Below the pieces are notes generated by a model that made no database searches, had not been told where the DNA came from, and worked only from the letters and a program-made list of their open reading frames with translations. Of a DNA stretch of 13,732 nt, positions 5,313 to 12,080 are shown piece by piece. The DNA is from Helicobacteraceae bacterium (GTDB taxonomy: Bacteria; Campylobacterota; Campylobacteria; Campylobacterales; SZUA-545). The DNA lies in contig JAITEA010000111.1 in the NCBI GenBank assembly GCA_031282285.1, positions 1-13,732 of the forward strand. The letters are read 5' to 3'. Within the stretch, counting starts at the first letter, position 1, and the number at the start of each line of letters is the position of its first letter. The translations under genes and the position numbers were made by a program.

Positions 5313-7670
5313 TTACTCTCGTACCAAATTGGTCAGGGGTTCGGGAATATGGCAGGCGAAACCCTGCGCGTAATTTACCCCCAAGTCGCGGACAATATCG
5401 TATATCTCGTCGTTGCATACAAACTCGGCGACGGTTTTAAGCCCGTAGGCTTCCGCAAGCTGCACCATAGACTCCACTACGGCGCGATCGTATTTGTCTT
5501 TATCGATGTTTTTGACGAACCTCCCGTCTATTTTTAGATAATCGACTTTGAACTGTTTCAGATAGGCAAACGAAGAGAGCCCGCTTCCAAAATCGTCCAG
5601 CGCCAAAAAGGCGTTGGATTCGTGTACTTTCTCTATAAAGGCGAGCGCGAGATTAAGCTGCGTAACGGCGCAGGATTCCGTGATCTCAAAAACCAGACGA
5701 TCGGGATCGATCTCGTATTTTCTTATGCGATCGGCGACATATTCGGGGAAATCCTTATCGGATATGCTCGCGCCCGAAACGTTGATGGCGAATCTGTACA
5801 CATCGTAGATTACTTTATTGGCGTCCCACTCGGCTATCTGCCGGCAGACATTGTCGATCACCCAGCGATCGATATATGGCATAAGATTAAACCGCTCGGC
5901 GGCGCTGATAAATCTCTCCGGCGTCTGAATGGCGCCGTTCGCGTCGCGCAGGCGGATCAAAATCTCCGCGTGTTTTAACTCGCCGTCTTTCATAGGTTCG
6001 ACGCGCTGGAAATAGAGCGTAAAGCGCCCCTGAGCCAGCGCCGTGTTTATATTGCTGACGGAGCTGAACTCCTCGTTGCGAATTTTGAAATATTCGTCGT
6101 TTTCGTCGTAGAAAACCGCCTGATTCCTGCCGCGCTCTTTGGCGGCGTAGCAGGCGGTGTCGGCGGCGATAAGAATCTTGGTCAGCGAATTAACTTTCGG
6201 GCTGGCGATCACCACGCCAATCGACACGCCGATCTTGAAGCTGCGCCCGCCAAATATAAACGAGTAGTTATGCATCTCCTCGATAATGGCGTTTGCGCGG
6301 CGCATCGCCTCCACGAAGTCGAGATCGCGAAACAAGATCGCGAATTCGTCGCCGCCCATTCGCGCGAAAAAGCCGTAGGCGGTATGACCCGAAAGCAGCT
6401 TTGAAATATTGATTAGCAGTTGATCGCCCGCGATATGACCGCTGACATCGTTTATAACTTTGAACTGATCGAGATCGATATACAAGACCGCCACCGATCG
6501 CCTGTCGCTCTGCGCCCAGTCGAGCGTCTGTTTTAGCTGCCGCTCGAAGGCGCGGCGGTTGCTAAGCCCCGTGAGCGAGTCGTGATCGGCTTGGTAGATA
6601 AGCTCCTCCGTCGCGGTGCGCTGAACGGTTATGTCGCGTATAGAGGATCGATAGCCCAGATTCTCGCCGTTTTCGGCGAAGATCGGCTGCCACGAAACCG
6701 CCACCCACACATCCTGCCCGCGCTTGTTGCGGATTCTGAACTCCAAATCCTGCCCGCTCTGCCCGTTTTGCGCCTGCTGGCGTTGCCTTTTGACGATCAT
6801 CGTATCGCGCGGGTGCGTCAAAGAGAGGGGGAAATCGGGCATACGCATACATTCGATCGGCGAATAGCCCGTGATGCGCTCCACCGCGGGATTGACCCAC
6901 TCAAGCTGCCCGTCCACGCCAAACCAGTTCTCCCACGCGTAGGTGTAGTCGGCGATCGCGCGAAACCGCCGCTCGTTGTTTTGCAGCATACGGATATAGG
7001 ATTGCACCTTATCGACCATCAAGTTGAAGCTGTGGGCAAGCTCTGAAATCTCGTCCTTGCCCGACACCGTTACGCGGGTGTCGAACGCGCCCTCGCTCAC
7101 CTTATGCCCCGCAGAGGTGAGTCTGGATAACCCTTTGGTGAGGTAAAAGACGATAAAGCCGATCACGCCCAGCGCCACAATCAGCCCCATTAGGCTGATG
7201 GCGGCGTTTTGCTCCAGCATATTCTTTCTGGCTTCGGCGATAAACGCCGTAGAGAAGGCGATGTAAAGATAGCCGTAAATCTGTCCCTCGAGCTCTACGG
7301 GAAAGGATTCGATCAGCGTGCCGTCTTTATGGCTTCCCGTCTGCGGCAGCGCCTCGTCCGGCTCTCTGCCGATCGATACGACGGTTCGCTTTTGCGCGTC
7401 CGCGGCTACTATGTAATTAACGTGCTCCGATTCGGCGAACGACTCGAGCATATCGCGCAAGGTCGCGTAATCGCGCGTAACCATCGGAACGACCGCCGCC
7501 GTGTGATAGGCGCTTGTCATAGCGCGGATTCTGGAGTCGAACTCCCGCGTCAGATTGTCGCTCATCAGCCGCGCCCCGTTGATGATCGAGGCGATAAAGA
7601 CGATAGCGCAGACGAGGCTCACTCCGACGAGTAGCCGCATACGAATGGAGCTGTGCCAGTAGCCGATCAT
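5313..7670 (-). CDS. Membrane sensor HAMP-PAS-GGDEF-EAL cyclic-di-GMP enzyme
   Basis: 785 residues: TM1 (about 12-32), a periplasmic region of about 120 residues (33-155), TM2 (157-177), HAMP (178-230), PAS (236-350), GGDEF (360-525), EAL (535-780). The GGDEF motif is intact (439-443) with DLDQFKVIND (399-408), but the RxxD inhibitory site is absent (residues 430-433 are TAYG). The EAL domain keeps its key residues: E569 (as EIL), N630, E662 in FEITES, D692 and D693 in DDFG, K713, E749 and Q769, so phosphodiesterase activity is likely. It could work in either direction depending on the signal. Its start overlaps the stop of the PhnD-like binding protein gene by 4 bp (ATGA). That suggests the binding protein presents ligand to the periplasmic domain, as NspS does for MbaA in Vibrio cholerae (known precedent; the pairing here is inference). 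Confidence 0.92.
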   Translation of the reverse strand: MIGYWHSSIRMRLLVGVSLVCAIVFIASIINGARLMSDNLTREFDSRIRAMTSAYHTAAVVPMVTRDYATLRDMLESFAESEHVNYIVAADAQKRTVVSIGREPDEALPQTGSHKDGTLIESFPVELEGQIYGYLYIAFSTAFIAEARKNMLEQNAAISLMGLIVALGVIGFIVFYLTKGLSRLTSAGHKVSEGAFDTRVTVSGKDEISELAHSFNLMVDKVQSYIRMLQNNERRFRAIADYTYAWENWFGVDGQLEWVNPAVERITGYSPIECMRMPDFPLSLTHPRDTMIVKRQRQQAQNGQSGQDLEFRIRNKRGQDVWVAVSWQPIFAENGENLGYRSSIRDITVQRTATEELIYQADHDSLTGLSNRRAFERQLKQTLDWAQSDRRSVAVLYIDLDQFKVINDVSGHIAGDQLLINISKLLSGHTAYGFFARMGGDEFAILFRDLDFVEAMRRANAIIEEMHNYSFIFGGRSFKIGVSIGVVIASPKVNSLTKILIAADTACYAAKERGRNQAVFYDENDEYFKIRNEEFSSVSNINTALAQGRFTLYFQRVEPMKDGELKHAEILIRLRDANGAIQTPERFISAAERFNLMPYIDRWVIDNVCRQIAEWDANKVIYDVYRFAINVSGASISDKDFPEYVADRIRKYEIDPDRLVFEITESCAVTQLNLALAFIEKVHESNAFLALDDFGSGLSSFAYLKQFKVDYLKIDGRFVKNIDKDKYDRAVVESMVQLAEAYGLKTVAEFVCNDEIYDIVRDLGVNYAQGFACHIPEPLTNLVRE

Positions 7671-8503
7671 CTATTATCCTTTAACGCCTGCTCCACATAG
7701 GGTCTGAAAGCGTTAGCCGACTCTATATCCGAGGGCGTTACCGTCAAATATCCGTCGTAACCCATAAAATGGAAAAACTCTTCGCCCTCTTTCGTGGTAT
7801 GAAACGCCTTTAGCGCCGCTTGCAGCTTCGCTATCGTCTCCTCTCCAAGCGACTGATGCGCCATCGTTATCAAAGAGGGAAGCTCGACCTTCTCAAACTC
7901 GATCGCCTTCAGCCTAGAGCGAAAACTCGCCGCGGTAAGCGTAAAGGGCGGCGTTCCCGTGATCGCCGCGTCGATCTTGCCCGCCGCCACGGACGAAATT
8001 GCCGCGGCGTGCCCGGGTTCTCTTACCTGCGCGTAGTCGCCAATCTGCGCCTTGTGCTCGTTCAGCCAGCGCGCGCCCACGACATAGTACAGCGAAAGGT
8101 AATCGGGAATGCCGACGCGCTTGCCTTTAAGATCGCTTATTTTGGCGATCGCGCTGTCGTTGCGGACGACGAAAATAAGATCGAGCGGCGTTTTATATTT
8201 AACCAGCGGCACAAAACCCTTCTCGATGAAAAACGGGGCGAAATGCGCGGGCGTGGCGATCAGATCGAAACGATTTTCAAGCCCGTCGTTCAAAAACGCC
8301 TCGTGATTGACGGATGTATATATAACCACGGAGCTACTTAACCGCTCGCTAAGATAATCCCTTAGCGGGCGGTGAGTTTTCACGATGCTCGCCGCGGAGC
8401 TAAAAGGCGCGATCCCAAACCGAATCGTCAGATTCTCGTCGCCCGCTACGGCGCCGCAGCAGCAGAGTACAAGGCAGATATAGGCTCTCGATACGAAATT
8501 CAC
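7667..8503 (-). CDS. PhnD-like periplasmic substrate-binding protein
   Basis: 278 residues, with a signal peptide at 1-20 ending AVA before GDEN; the three cysteines C14-C16 make a lipoprotein form conceivable. The mature protein follows the phosphate/phosphite/phosphonate binding family (PhnD superfamily): LTIRFGIAPF (25-34), RPLRDYLSERL (45-55), FDLIATPAHFAPFF (79-92), DLKGKRVGIPDYLSLYY (124-140), and a second-lobe HAAAISSVAAGKIDAAITG (165-183). No ABC permease or ATPase gene lies nearby; instead it is followed, with a 4-bp overlap, by a membrane GGDEF-EAL protein, so it more likely serves signalling than transport. The ligand cannot be read from sequence. The start is GTG, with AAGGG six bases upstream. 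It is the first gene of the seven-gene operon; its promoter faces hemL. Confidence 0.85.
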   Translation of the reverse strand: MNFVSRAYICLVLCCCGAVAGDENLTIRFGIAPFSSAASIVKTHRPLRDYLSERLSSSVVIYTSVNHEAFLNDGLENRFDLIATPAHFAPFFIEKGFVPLVKYKTPLDLIFVVRNDSAIAKISDLKGKRVGIPDYLSLYYVVGARWLNEHKAQIGDYAQVREPGHAAAISSVAAGKIDAAITGTPPFTLTAASFRSRLKAIEFEKVELPSLITMAHQSLGEETIAKLQAALKAFHTTKEGEEFFHFMGYDGYLTVTPSDIESANAFRPYVEQALKDNR

Positions 8504-8527
8504 AGCCAGCCCTTAACCAAGCAATCA

Positions 8528-8533
8528 TATAAT
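8528..8533 (+). promoter_or_regulatory. -10 box, probable hemL promoter
   Basis: A perfect TATAAT on the plus strand, about 57 bases before the hemL ATG; no clear -35. Good -10 boxes with poor -35 elements are normal for Campylobacterota sigma70. The leader contains AGGGA before the start codon. Confidence 0.5.
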
Positions 8534-8540
8534 GCGTTTT

Positions 8541-8546
8541 ATTATA
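8541..8546 (-). promoter_or_regulatory. -10 box, probable promoter of the seven-gene operon
   Basis: A perfect TATAAT on the minus strand, about 38 bases upstream of the GTG at 8503, with no obvious -35. It lies only seven bases from the plus-strand TATAAT at 8528-8533 and its transcript would run through that box, so two RNA polymerases could hardly use both at once. Confidence 0.5.
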
Positions 8547-8589
8547 GCCAAATATTAACGGCGGCGTCCGCGCCGACAGGGATTTCACA

Positions 8590-9864
8590 ATGACGCTAAA
8601 CAACCAAGCCGCTTTCGACGCGGCGCAGAAGCTTTTTGCCGGCGGCGTAAACAGCCCCGTGCGCGCCTTTAAGAGCGTCGGCGGTACGCCGCCGTTTATC
8701 GATCGCGGGGAGGGCGGCTATCTCTACGACATAGAAGGCAAACGCTATATTGATTTTGTGCAAAGCTGGGGACCGCTGATCTTGGGGCACGCGAACCAAA
8801 GCGTAATCGACGCGGTAGTTCGGACGGCGAAAAAGGGGCTTAGCTTCGGCGCGCCGACGCTATTAGAGAGCGAATTAGCCGAGCTGATACTGTCGATCTA
8901 CGATTGTTTGGACAAACTGCGCTTCGTAAGCACGGGGACGGAGGCGGTGATGACCGCTTTGCGCCTTGCGCGGGGCGCGACGGGGCGCGATCTTATCGTC
9001 AAGTTCAGAGGGTGCTATCACGGGCACAGCGACAGCCTTTTGGTAGAAGCCGGAAGCGGCGCGGCTACCTTCGGCGCGCCAAGCTCGCTCGGCGTGCCGT
9101 CCGATTTTGCCAAGCTGACGCTGGTCGCCGAATATAACGATCTCGCGAGCGTTCAAAAGCTATTTGACGAGCGCGGCGGCGCGATCGCCTGCGTAGTAAT
9201 AGAGCCGATCGCGGGCAATATGGGTTTAGTTCCCGCGGACGAGCCGTTTTTGCAAGGCTTGAGGGCGCTGTGCGACAGACACGGCGCGCTTTTAATCTTC
9301 GACGAGGTGATGAGCGGCTTTCGCGCCGCGCTGAACGGCGCGCTCGGCTGGACGCGAGTTCGCCCCGATATCGTAACCTTCGGCAAGGTGATAGGCGGCG
9401 GTATGAGCGTCGCGGCGCTGGGCGCCAAACGGGAGATTATAGACAACCTCTCGCCGATCGGCAAAGTCTATCAAGCCGGCACGCTAAGCGGCAATCCAGT
9501 GGCGATGGCGGCGGGCGTAGCGACGCTAAGGACGCTTATAGATACGCCAAATATTTACGATACGCTTGGAGCTAGGGCGCAGAGGCTGGTTGGCGGCTTC
9601 GCGGCGGCGGCGCGGGAGAAAAATATCGCGCTGCAAACGGCGGTTCGAGGCTCGATGTTCGGCTTTTTCTTTAGCGGCAAACCCGTCCGCGACTTTGACG
9701 GCGCGCTCGCAAGCGACGCTGCGCGTTTTGCCGCCTTCCACGGCGCGATGTTAAAACGCGGCGTATATCTAGCGCCGAGCCAGTTTGAGACGGGCTTTAT
9801 CTCGACCCAGACGAGCGAGGCTATGATCGACGAGGCGATAGCCGCCGCGAGGAGCGCGCCGTGA
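8590..9864 (+). CDS. hemL: Glutamate-1-semialdehyde 2,1-aminomutase
   Basis: HemL converts glutamate-1-semialdehyde to 5-aminolevulinate, the last step of the C5 route to haem, using pyridoxal phosphate in the cytoplasm. The 424-residue length is normal. Visible signatures: [10 protein letters not shown] (18-27), the PLP phosphate-site loop STGTEA (114-119), YHGH (143-146), IEPIAGNMG (204-212), FDEVMSGFR (237-245) with the PLP-ring Asp238, and FGKVIGGGM (264-272) with the Schiff-base lysine K266; then AGTLSGNP (296-303). The ATG follows an AGGGA about seven bases upstream. It is the first gene of a plus-strand operon and its TGA overlaps the GTG start of the AtpZ-like gene by 4 bp. Confidence 0.96.
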   Translation: MTLNNQAAFDAAQKLFAGGVNSPVRAFKSVGGTPPFIDRGEGGYLYDIEGKRYIDFVQSWGPLILGHANQSVIDAVVRTAKKGLSFGAPTLLESELAELILSIYDCLDKLRFVSTGTEAVMTALRLARGATGRDLIVKFRGCYHGHSDSLLVEAGSGAATFGAPSSLGVPSDFAKLTLVAEYNDLASVQKLFDERGGAIACVVIEPIAGNMGLVPADEPFLQGLRALCDRHGALLIFDEVMSGFRAALNGALGWTRVRPDIVTFGKVIGGGMSVAALGAKREIIDNLSPIGKVYQAGTLSGNPVAMAAGVATLRTLIDTPNIYDTLGARAQRLVGGFAAAAREKNIALQTAVRGSMFGFFFSGKPVRDFDGALASDAARFAAFHGAMLKRGVYLAPSQFETGFISTQTSEAMIDEAIAAARSAP

Positions 9865-10151
9865 GCGATAAGCCGACGATTAAACAGATTATCGAGGGCG
9901 CGGGCGATCTCTCTTTGGCGCTGTCGATGGTCGTAGCGGTGGCGATCGGCTTTGCGATCGGCTACGGTCTAAGATCGTGGCTTGGCTACGAGTGGCTCTT
10001 GTGGCTGGGTATATTTTGGGGCGTGTGCGCGGCGATTTTGAATCTGGTCAAAGCGATCAAGCGGCTCAACCGGTCGATGAAGGAGCTGGAGAACAACCCG
10101 CGCTACAAAAGCCAAAACGACCGCGAGCGCGACGACGAGGACGAGGATTGA
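9861..10151 (+). CDS. AtpZ/AtpI-family small membrane protein
   Basis: A 96-residue protein with two membrane segments (about 16-38 and 44-66). The first is glycine-rich with [10 protein letters not shown] (28-37), the second is [20 protein letters not shown] (46-65), the pattern of AtpZ/AtpI proteins that help assemble the rotor ring of F1F0 ATP synthase. The tail is basic, then strongly acidic (DDEDED end). The start is GTG, overlapping the hemL stop (GTGA), with AGGAG at 9850-9854. No ATP synthase genes lie nearby; I recall the same placement after hemL in other Campylobacterota. The assembly role is inferred from the family. Confidence 0.75.
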   Translation: MSDKPTIKQIIEGAGDLSLALSMVVAVAIGFAIGYGLRSWLGYEWLLWLGIFWGVCAAILNLVKAIKRLNRSMKELENNPRYKSQNDRERDDEDED

Positions 10152-10690
10152 TCGCGCAAAGCGGCGGCGCGATCAGATTTGGCGCCGCGTTTGCCGCCGT
10201 AACCGCCGCGATCGCGATCGCCTTGACGAGTTACGGCGGCGTTTTGTGGCTGCTCAACGCGCTGGCGGCGGCGATCGGATCGTTCTGCGCGGCGGTTGGG
10301 TCGTTTATGACCTATCGATCGCTGGTATTGCGCGAGGCGGCGCAAAGCGACGGCGTTTTGGATACGATCGACGACAAAGCGGGGCTATACGACGAGGATA
10401 CGCCTATCGCGCCGGATGGCAAAGCGCAAACGATCGAACCGGAGCAAAGCGATAAAACGCCGGCGCTGAAAACCAAAGCCGCCTACGCCGTAAGATGGTT
10501 CTCGCCGATCAGAGCGCTTGGCTACGCGCCGCTTATTATCGGCTTTTTCGCGCTGCATACGAACGGCGTTTTTATGCCCGCGCCGTTTCTGATCGCGCTT
10601 GGCGCGCTGCCGATCTCCGCCCTCCTCTTCGCCGCGCTAAGCGGAACGGCGGTTGCTGACAACGACAAAAAACGGCAGGAGAAGCGTTGA
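10148..10690 (+). CDS. Conserved four-helix membrane protein of unknown function
   Basis: The best start is a TTG at 10148 overlapping the TGA of the AtpZ-like gene, with GAGG at 10137-10140 seven bases upstream; the reading frame is open farther upstream but only inside that gene. This gives 180 residues with membrane segments at about 10-28, 33-55, 123-140 and 143-166. Between the two pairs lies an acidic, soluble loop of about 60 residues (60-120). No enzymatic motif is seen. A membrane gene of this kind follows hemL and the AtpZ-like gene in Campylobacter as I remember it (Cj0853c-Cj0851c region), so it is probably a lineage-conserved gene. Its TGA overlaps the TTG start of the PhoH gene. 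Confidence 0.7.
   Translation: MIAQSGGAIRFGAAFAAVTAAIAIALTSYGGVLWLLNALAAAIGSFCAAVGSFMTYRSLVLREAAQSDGVLDTIDDKAGLYDEDTPIAPDGKAQTIEPEQSDKTPALKTKAAYAVRWFSPIRALGYAPLIIGFFALHTNGVFMPAPFLIALGALPISALLFAALSGTAVADNDKKRQEKR
10677..10681 (+). promoter_or_regulatory. Ribosome binding site fixing the TTG start of the PIN-PhoH gene
   Basis: AGGAG lies five bases before the TTG at 10687, within the end of the membrane-protein gene. TTG 10687-10689 overlaps the TGA 10688-10690. The product from this TTG begins exactly with a PIN-domain beta strand and its first Asp. Confidence 0.75.
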
Positions 10691-12024
10691 GAAAGCATTT
10701 TTTGATCGATACTTCCGTTATCCTCGACAATCCCGACAATCTCTACTCGTTAGCCGCCGGCGGCGAAAACAGCCTCTATATCCCCAATGTCGTGTTGGAA
10801 GAGCTTGATCGCAAGAAAACCGAACGCGCCAATGTCGGCTTTTTCGCCCGCGCTTTTTTTCGCATCTTTATAGGCAGCGTCGCCAAAGCGGGCGCGAAGC
10901 TAAAAGGCGAGATCAAAGAGGGCGATCGCTTCTACGAGTTCGCCTGCGATCGCGCGGGCGAAAAGGGCGGGCTTAAGCTAATCGTTATCCACCGAGAGTA
11001 TTACGAAGCGCAGAACGATCGCAACGATCTAAAGATACTCGAAATCGCCAAAAGCTACAATTTACAGCTAATCACAAACGATATATCATTAAAGATCATA
11101 GCGCTTACAAGAGGCGTTAAGACGGAGTCGTTTTACGAGGATACGGTAAGCGATTATAAGAGTCTGGAGTTTTTCCATAAGCAGGGCGTTAATAATCCCA
11201 ACGCGAGCAAAACCGAATGGGCGCAATACGAAGAGACGGACGAGAACGGGCGTCCGCATTTTTATATAGAGGTTGGCGGGCATAAGGAGGAGCTGTTTTT
11301 TGATAAGCTCTACGAAAGCCCCGCGCTGGTGGTCGCGCCGCACAATCTGGAACAGAAATTTATGTTGAGCGTATTAACCCACCCGCAAAACAAAGTTACC
11401 GCCGTAAGCGGCAGCACGGGCAGCGGCAAGACGCTGATGGCGTTGCAGGCTGGGCTGATACTCTGCGAGCGGGAGATTGTGGACGGGATCGTCTATCTGA
11501 GAAATACCGTCGAGGCGGTTTCCAGCGCGGAGCGGCTGGGCTATCGCGCCGGAGACGAGGAACGCAAGCTGAGCTATTTTATGTATCCGCTATTCAGCGC
11601 GATCAACCTGATCATAGAGGAGCTGCGCAAAAAGTCGATCAAAAACGCGATCGAATACAGCGGCGATCTCAATACGATGGAGAGCAAAGCCGCCACCAAG
11701 CGTTTTATGGAAAAAAACAATATCGAGATGGTCGATCTGGCGCACGCGCGCGGCGTTACGATCTCGCGCAAGTTCGTTATATTCGACGAGGCGCAAAACG
11801 CCTCGATCGCCGATATAAAACTGCTTGGCACAAGGCTTGGAAAAGGATCGCGCATCGCGTTTATGGGCGATTTGGAACAGGTGGATAATCCCTATCTGAC
11901 GCAAGATCGCAACGGGCTGGTTACGCTGCTGAAAAAAGCGCATATCAGCGACTTTGTGGCGGGCGTTTTGCTTCGCAACACGATTAGATCGGATATCTCC
12001 CGCTGGTTTGGGCAGAATCTCTAG
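10687..12024 (+). CDS. PIN-PhoH fusion protein (PhoH2/YlaK-type RNA helicase-nuclease)
   Basis: 445 residues. The N-terminal PIN domain (about 1-150) has the acidic nuclease set: D8 in LIDTSVILD, E39 in VVLEELDRKK, D114 in RNDLK and D132 in ITNDIS. The C-terminal PhoH ATPase (about 215-445) has Walker A GSTGSGKT (242-249), Walker B VIFDEAQN (364-371) and the motif FMGDLEQVDNPYL (392-404). Such fusions are RNA helicases/RNases in the studied PhoH2 proteins (established for mycobacterial members). Here a role in RNA turnover is inferred. All catalytic residues appear present. The TTG start has AGGAG five bases upstream. It is the last gene of the hemL operon, 56 bp before glmS. Confidence 0.92.
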   Translation: MRKHFLIDTSVILDNPDNLYSLAAGGENSLYIPNVVLEELDRKKTERANVGFFARAFFRIFIGSVAKAGAKLKGEIKEGDRFYEFACDRAGEKGGLKLIVIHREYYEAQNDRNDLKILEIAKSYNLQLITNDISLKIIALTRGVKTESFYEDTVSDYKSLEFFHKQGVNNPNASKTEWAQYEETDENGRPHFYIEVGGHKEELFFDKLYESPALVVAPHNLEQKFMLSVLTHPQNKVTAVSGSTGSGKTLMALQAGLILCEREIVDGIVYLRNTVEAVSSAERLGYRAGDEERKLSYFMYPLFSAINLIIEELRKKSIKNAIEYSGDLNTMESKAATKRFMEKNNIEMVDLAHARGVTISRKFVIFDEAQNASIADIKLLGTRLGKGSRIAFMGDLEQVDNPYLTQDRNGLVTLLKKAHISDFVAGVLLRNTIRSDISRWFGQNL

Positions 12025-12051
12025 CCCGATCGCGACAAAAGCGAATATGCA

Positions 12052-12057
12052 TATAAT
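12052..12057 (+). promoter_or_regulatory. -10 box, probable glmS promoter
   Basis: A perfect TATAAT 24 bases upstream of the glmS ATG, in the 56-bp gap after the PhoH stop, with no clear -35. The leader would be only about 16 bases, long enough for the AAGGA ribosome binding site. No glmS ribozyme fits in this space. Confidence 0.5.
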
Positions 12058-12080
12058 AAACAAACTCCAAAGGATAAATT

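Larger units (their letters stand above)
238..10953. repeat. Dispersed palindrome GCGATCGC (HIP1-like), 12 copies
   Basis: By eye I find the octamer at 238, 451, 553, 655, 4401, 6952, 8145, 9181, 10208, 10214, 10922 and 10946. At roughly 53% GC about 0.3 copies would be expected by chance in this length. Nearly all are inside genes, often as Ala-Ile-Ala. The same palindrome is HIP1 in cyanobacteria. Confidence 0.8.

Noticed and set aside
5302..5418. 39-codon N-terminal extension of the soluble GGDEF-EAL protein
   Set aside because: It would overlap the upstream gene by 106 bp and shows no domain; the ATG at 5301 has a strong AGGAG.
7820..8341. 173-codon plus-strand open frame over the binding-protein gene
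   Set aside because: Arg-rich antisense shadow of a recognisable PhnD-like protein.
9977..10147. 57-codon upstream extension of the four-helix membrane gene
   Set aside because: It lies wholly within the AtpZ-like gene in another frame and is Arg-rich; the TTG at 10148 has a ribosome binding site and fits the overlap pattern.
12025..12080. glmS riboswitch/ribozyme
   Set aside because: Only 56 bp separate phoH and glmS, too little for the ribozyme, and the regulator is typical of Gram-positive bacteria.
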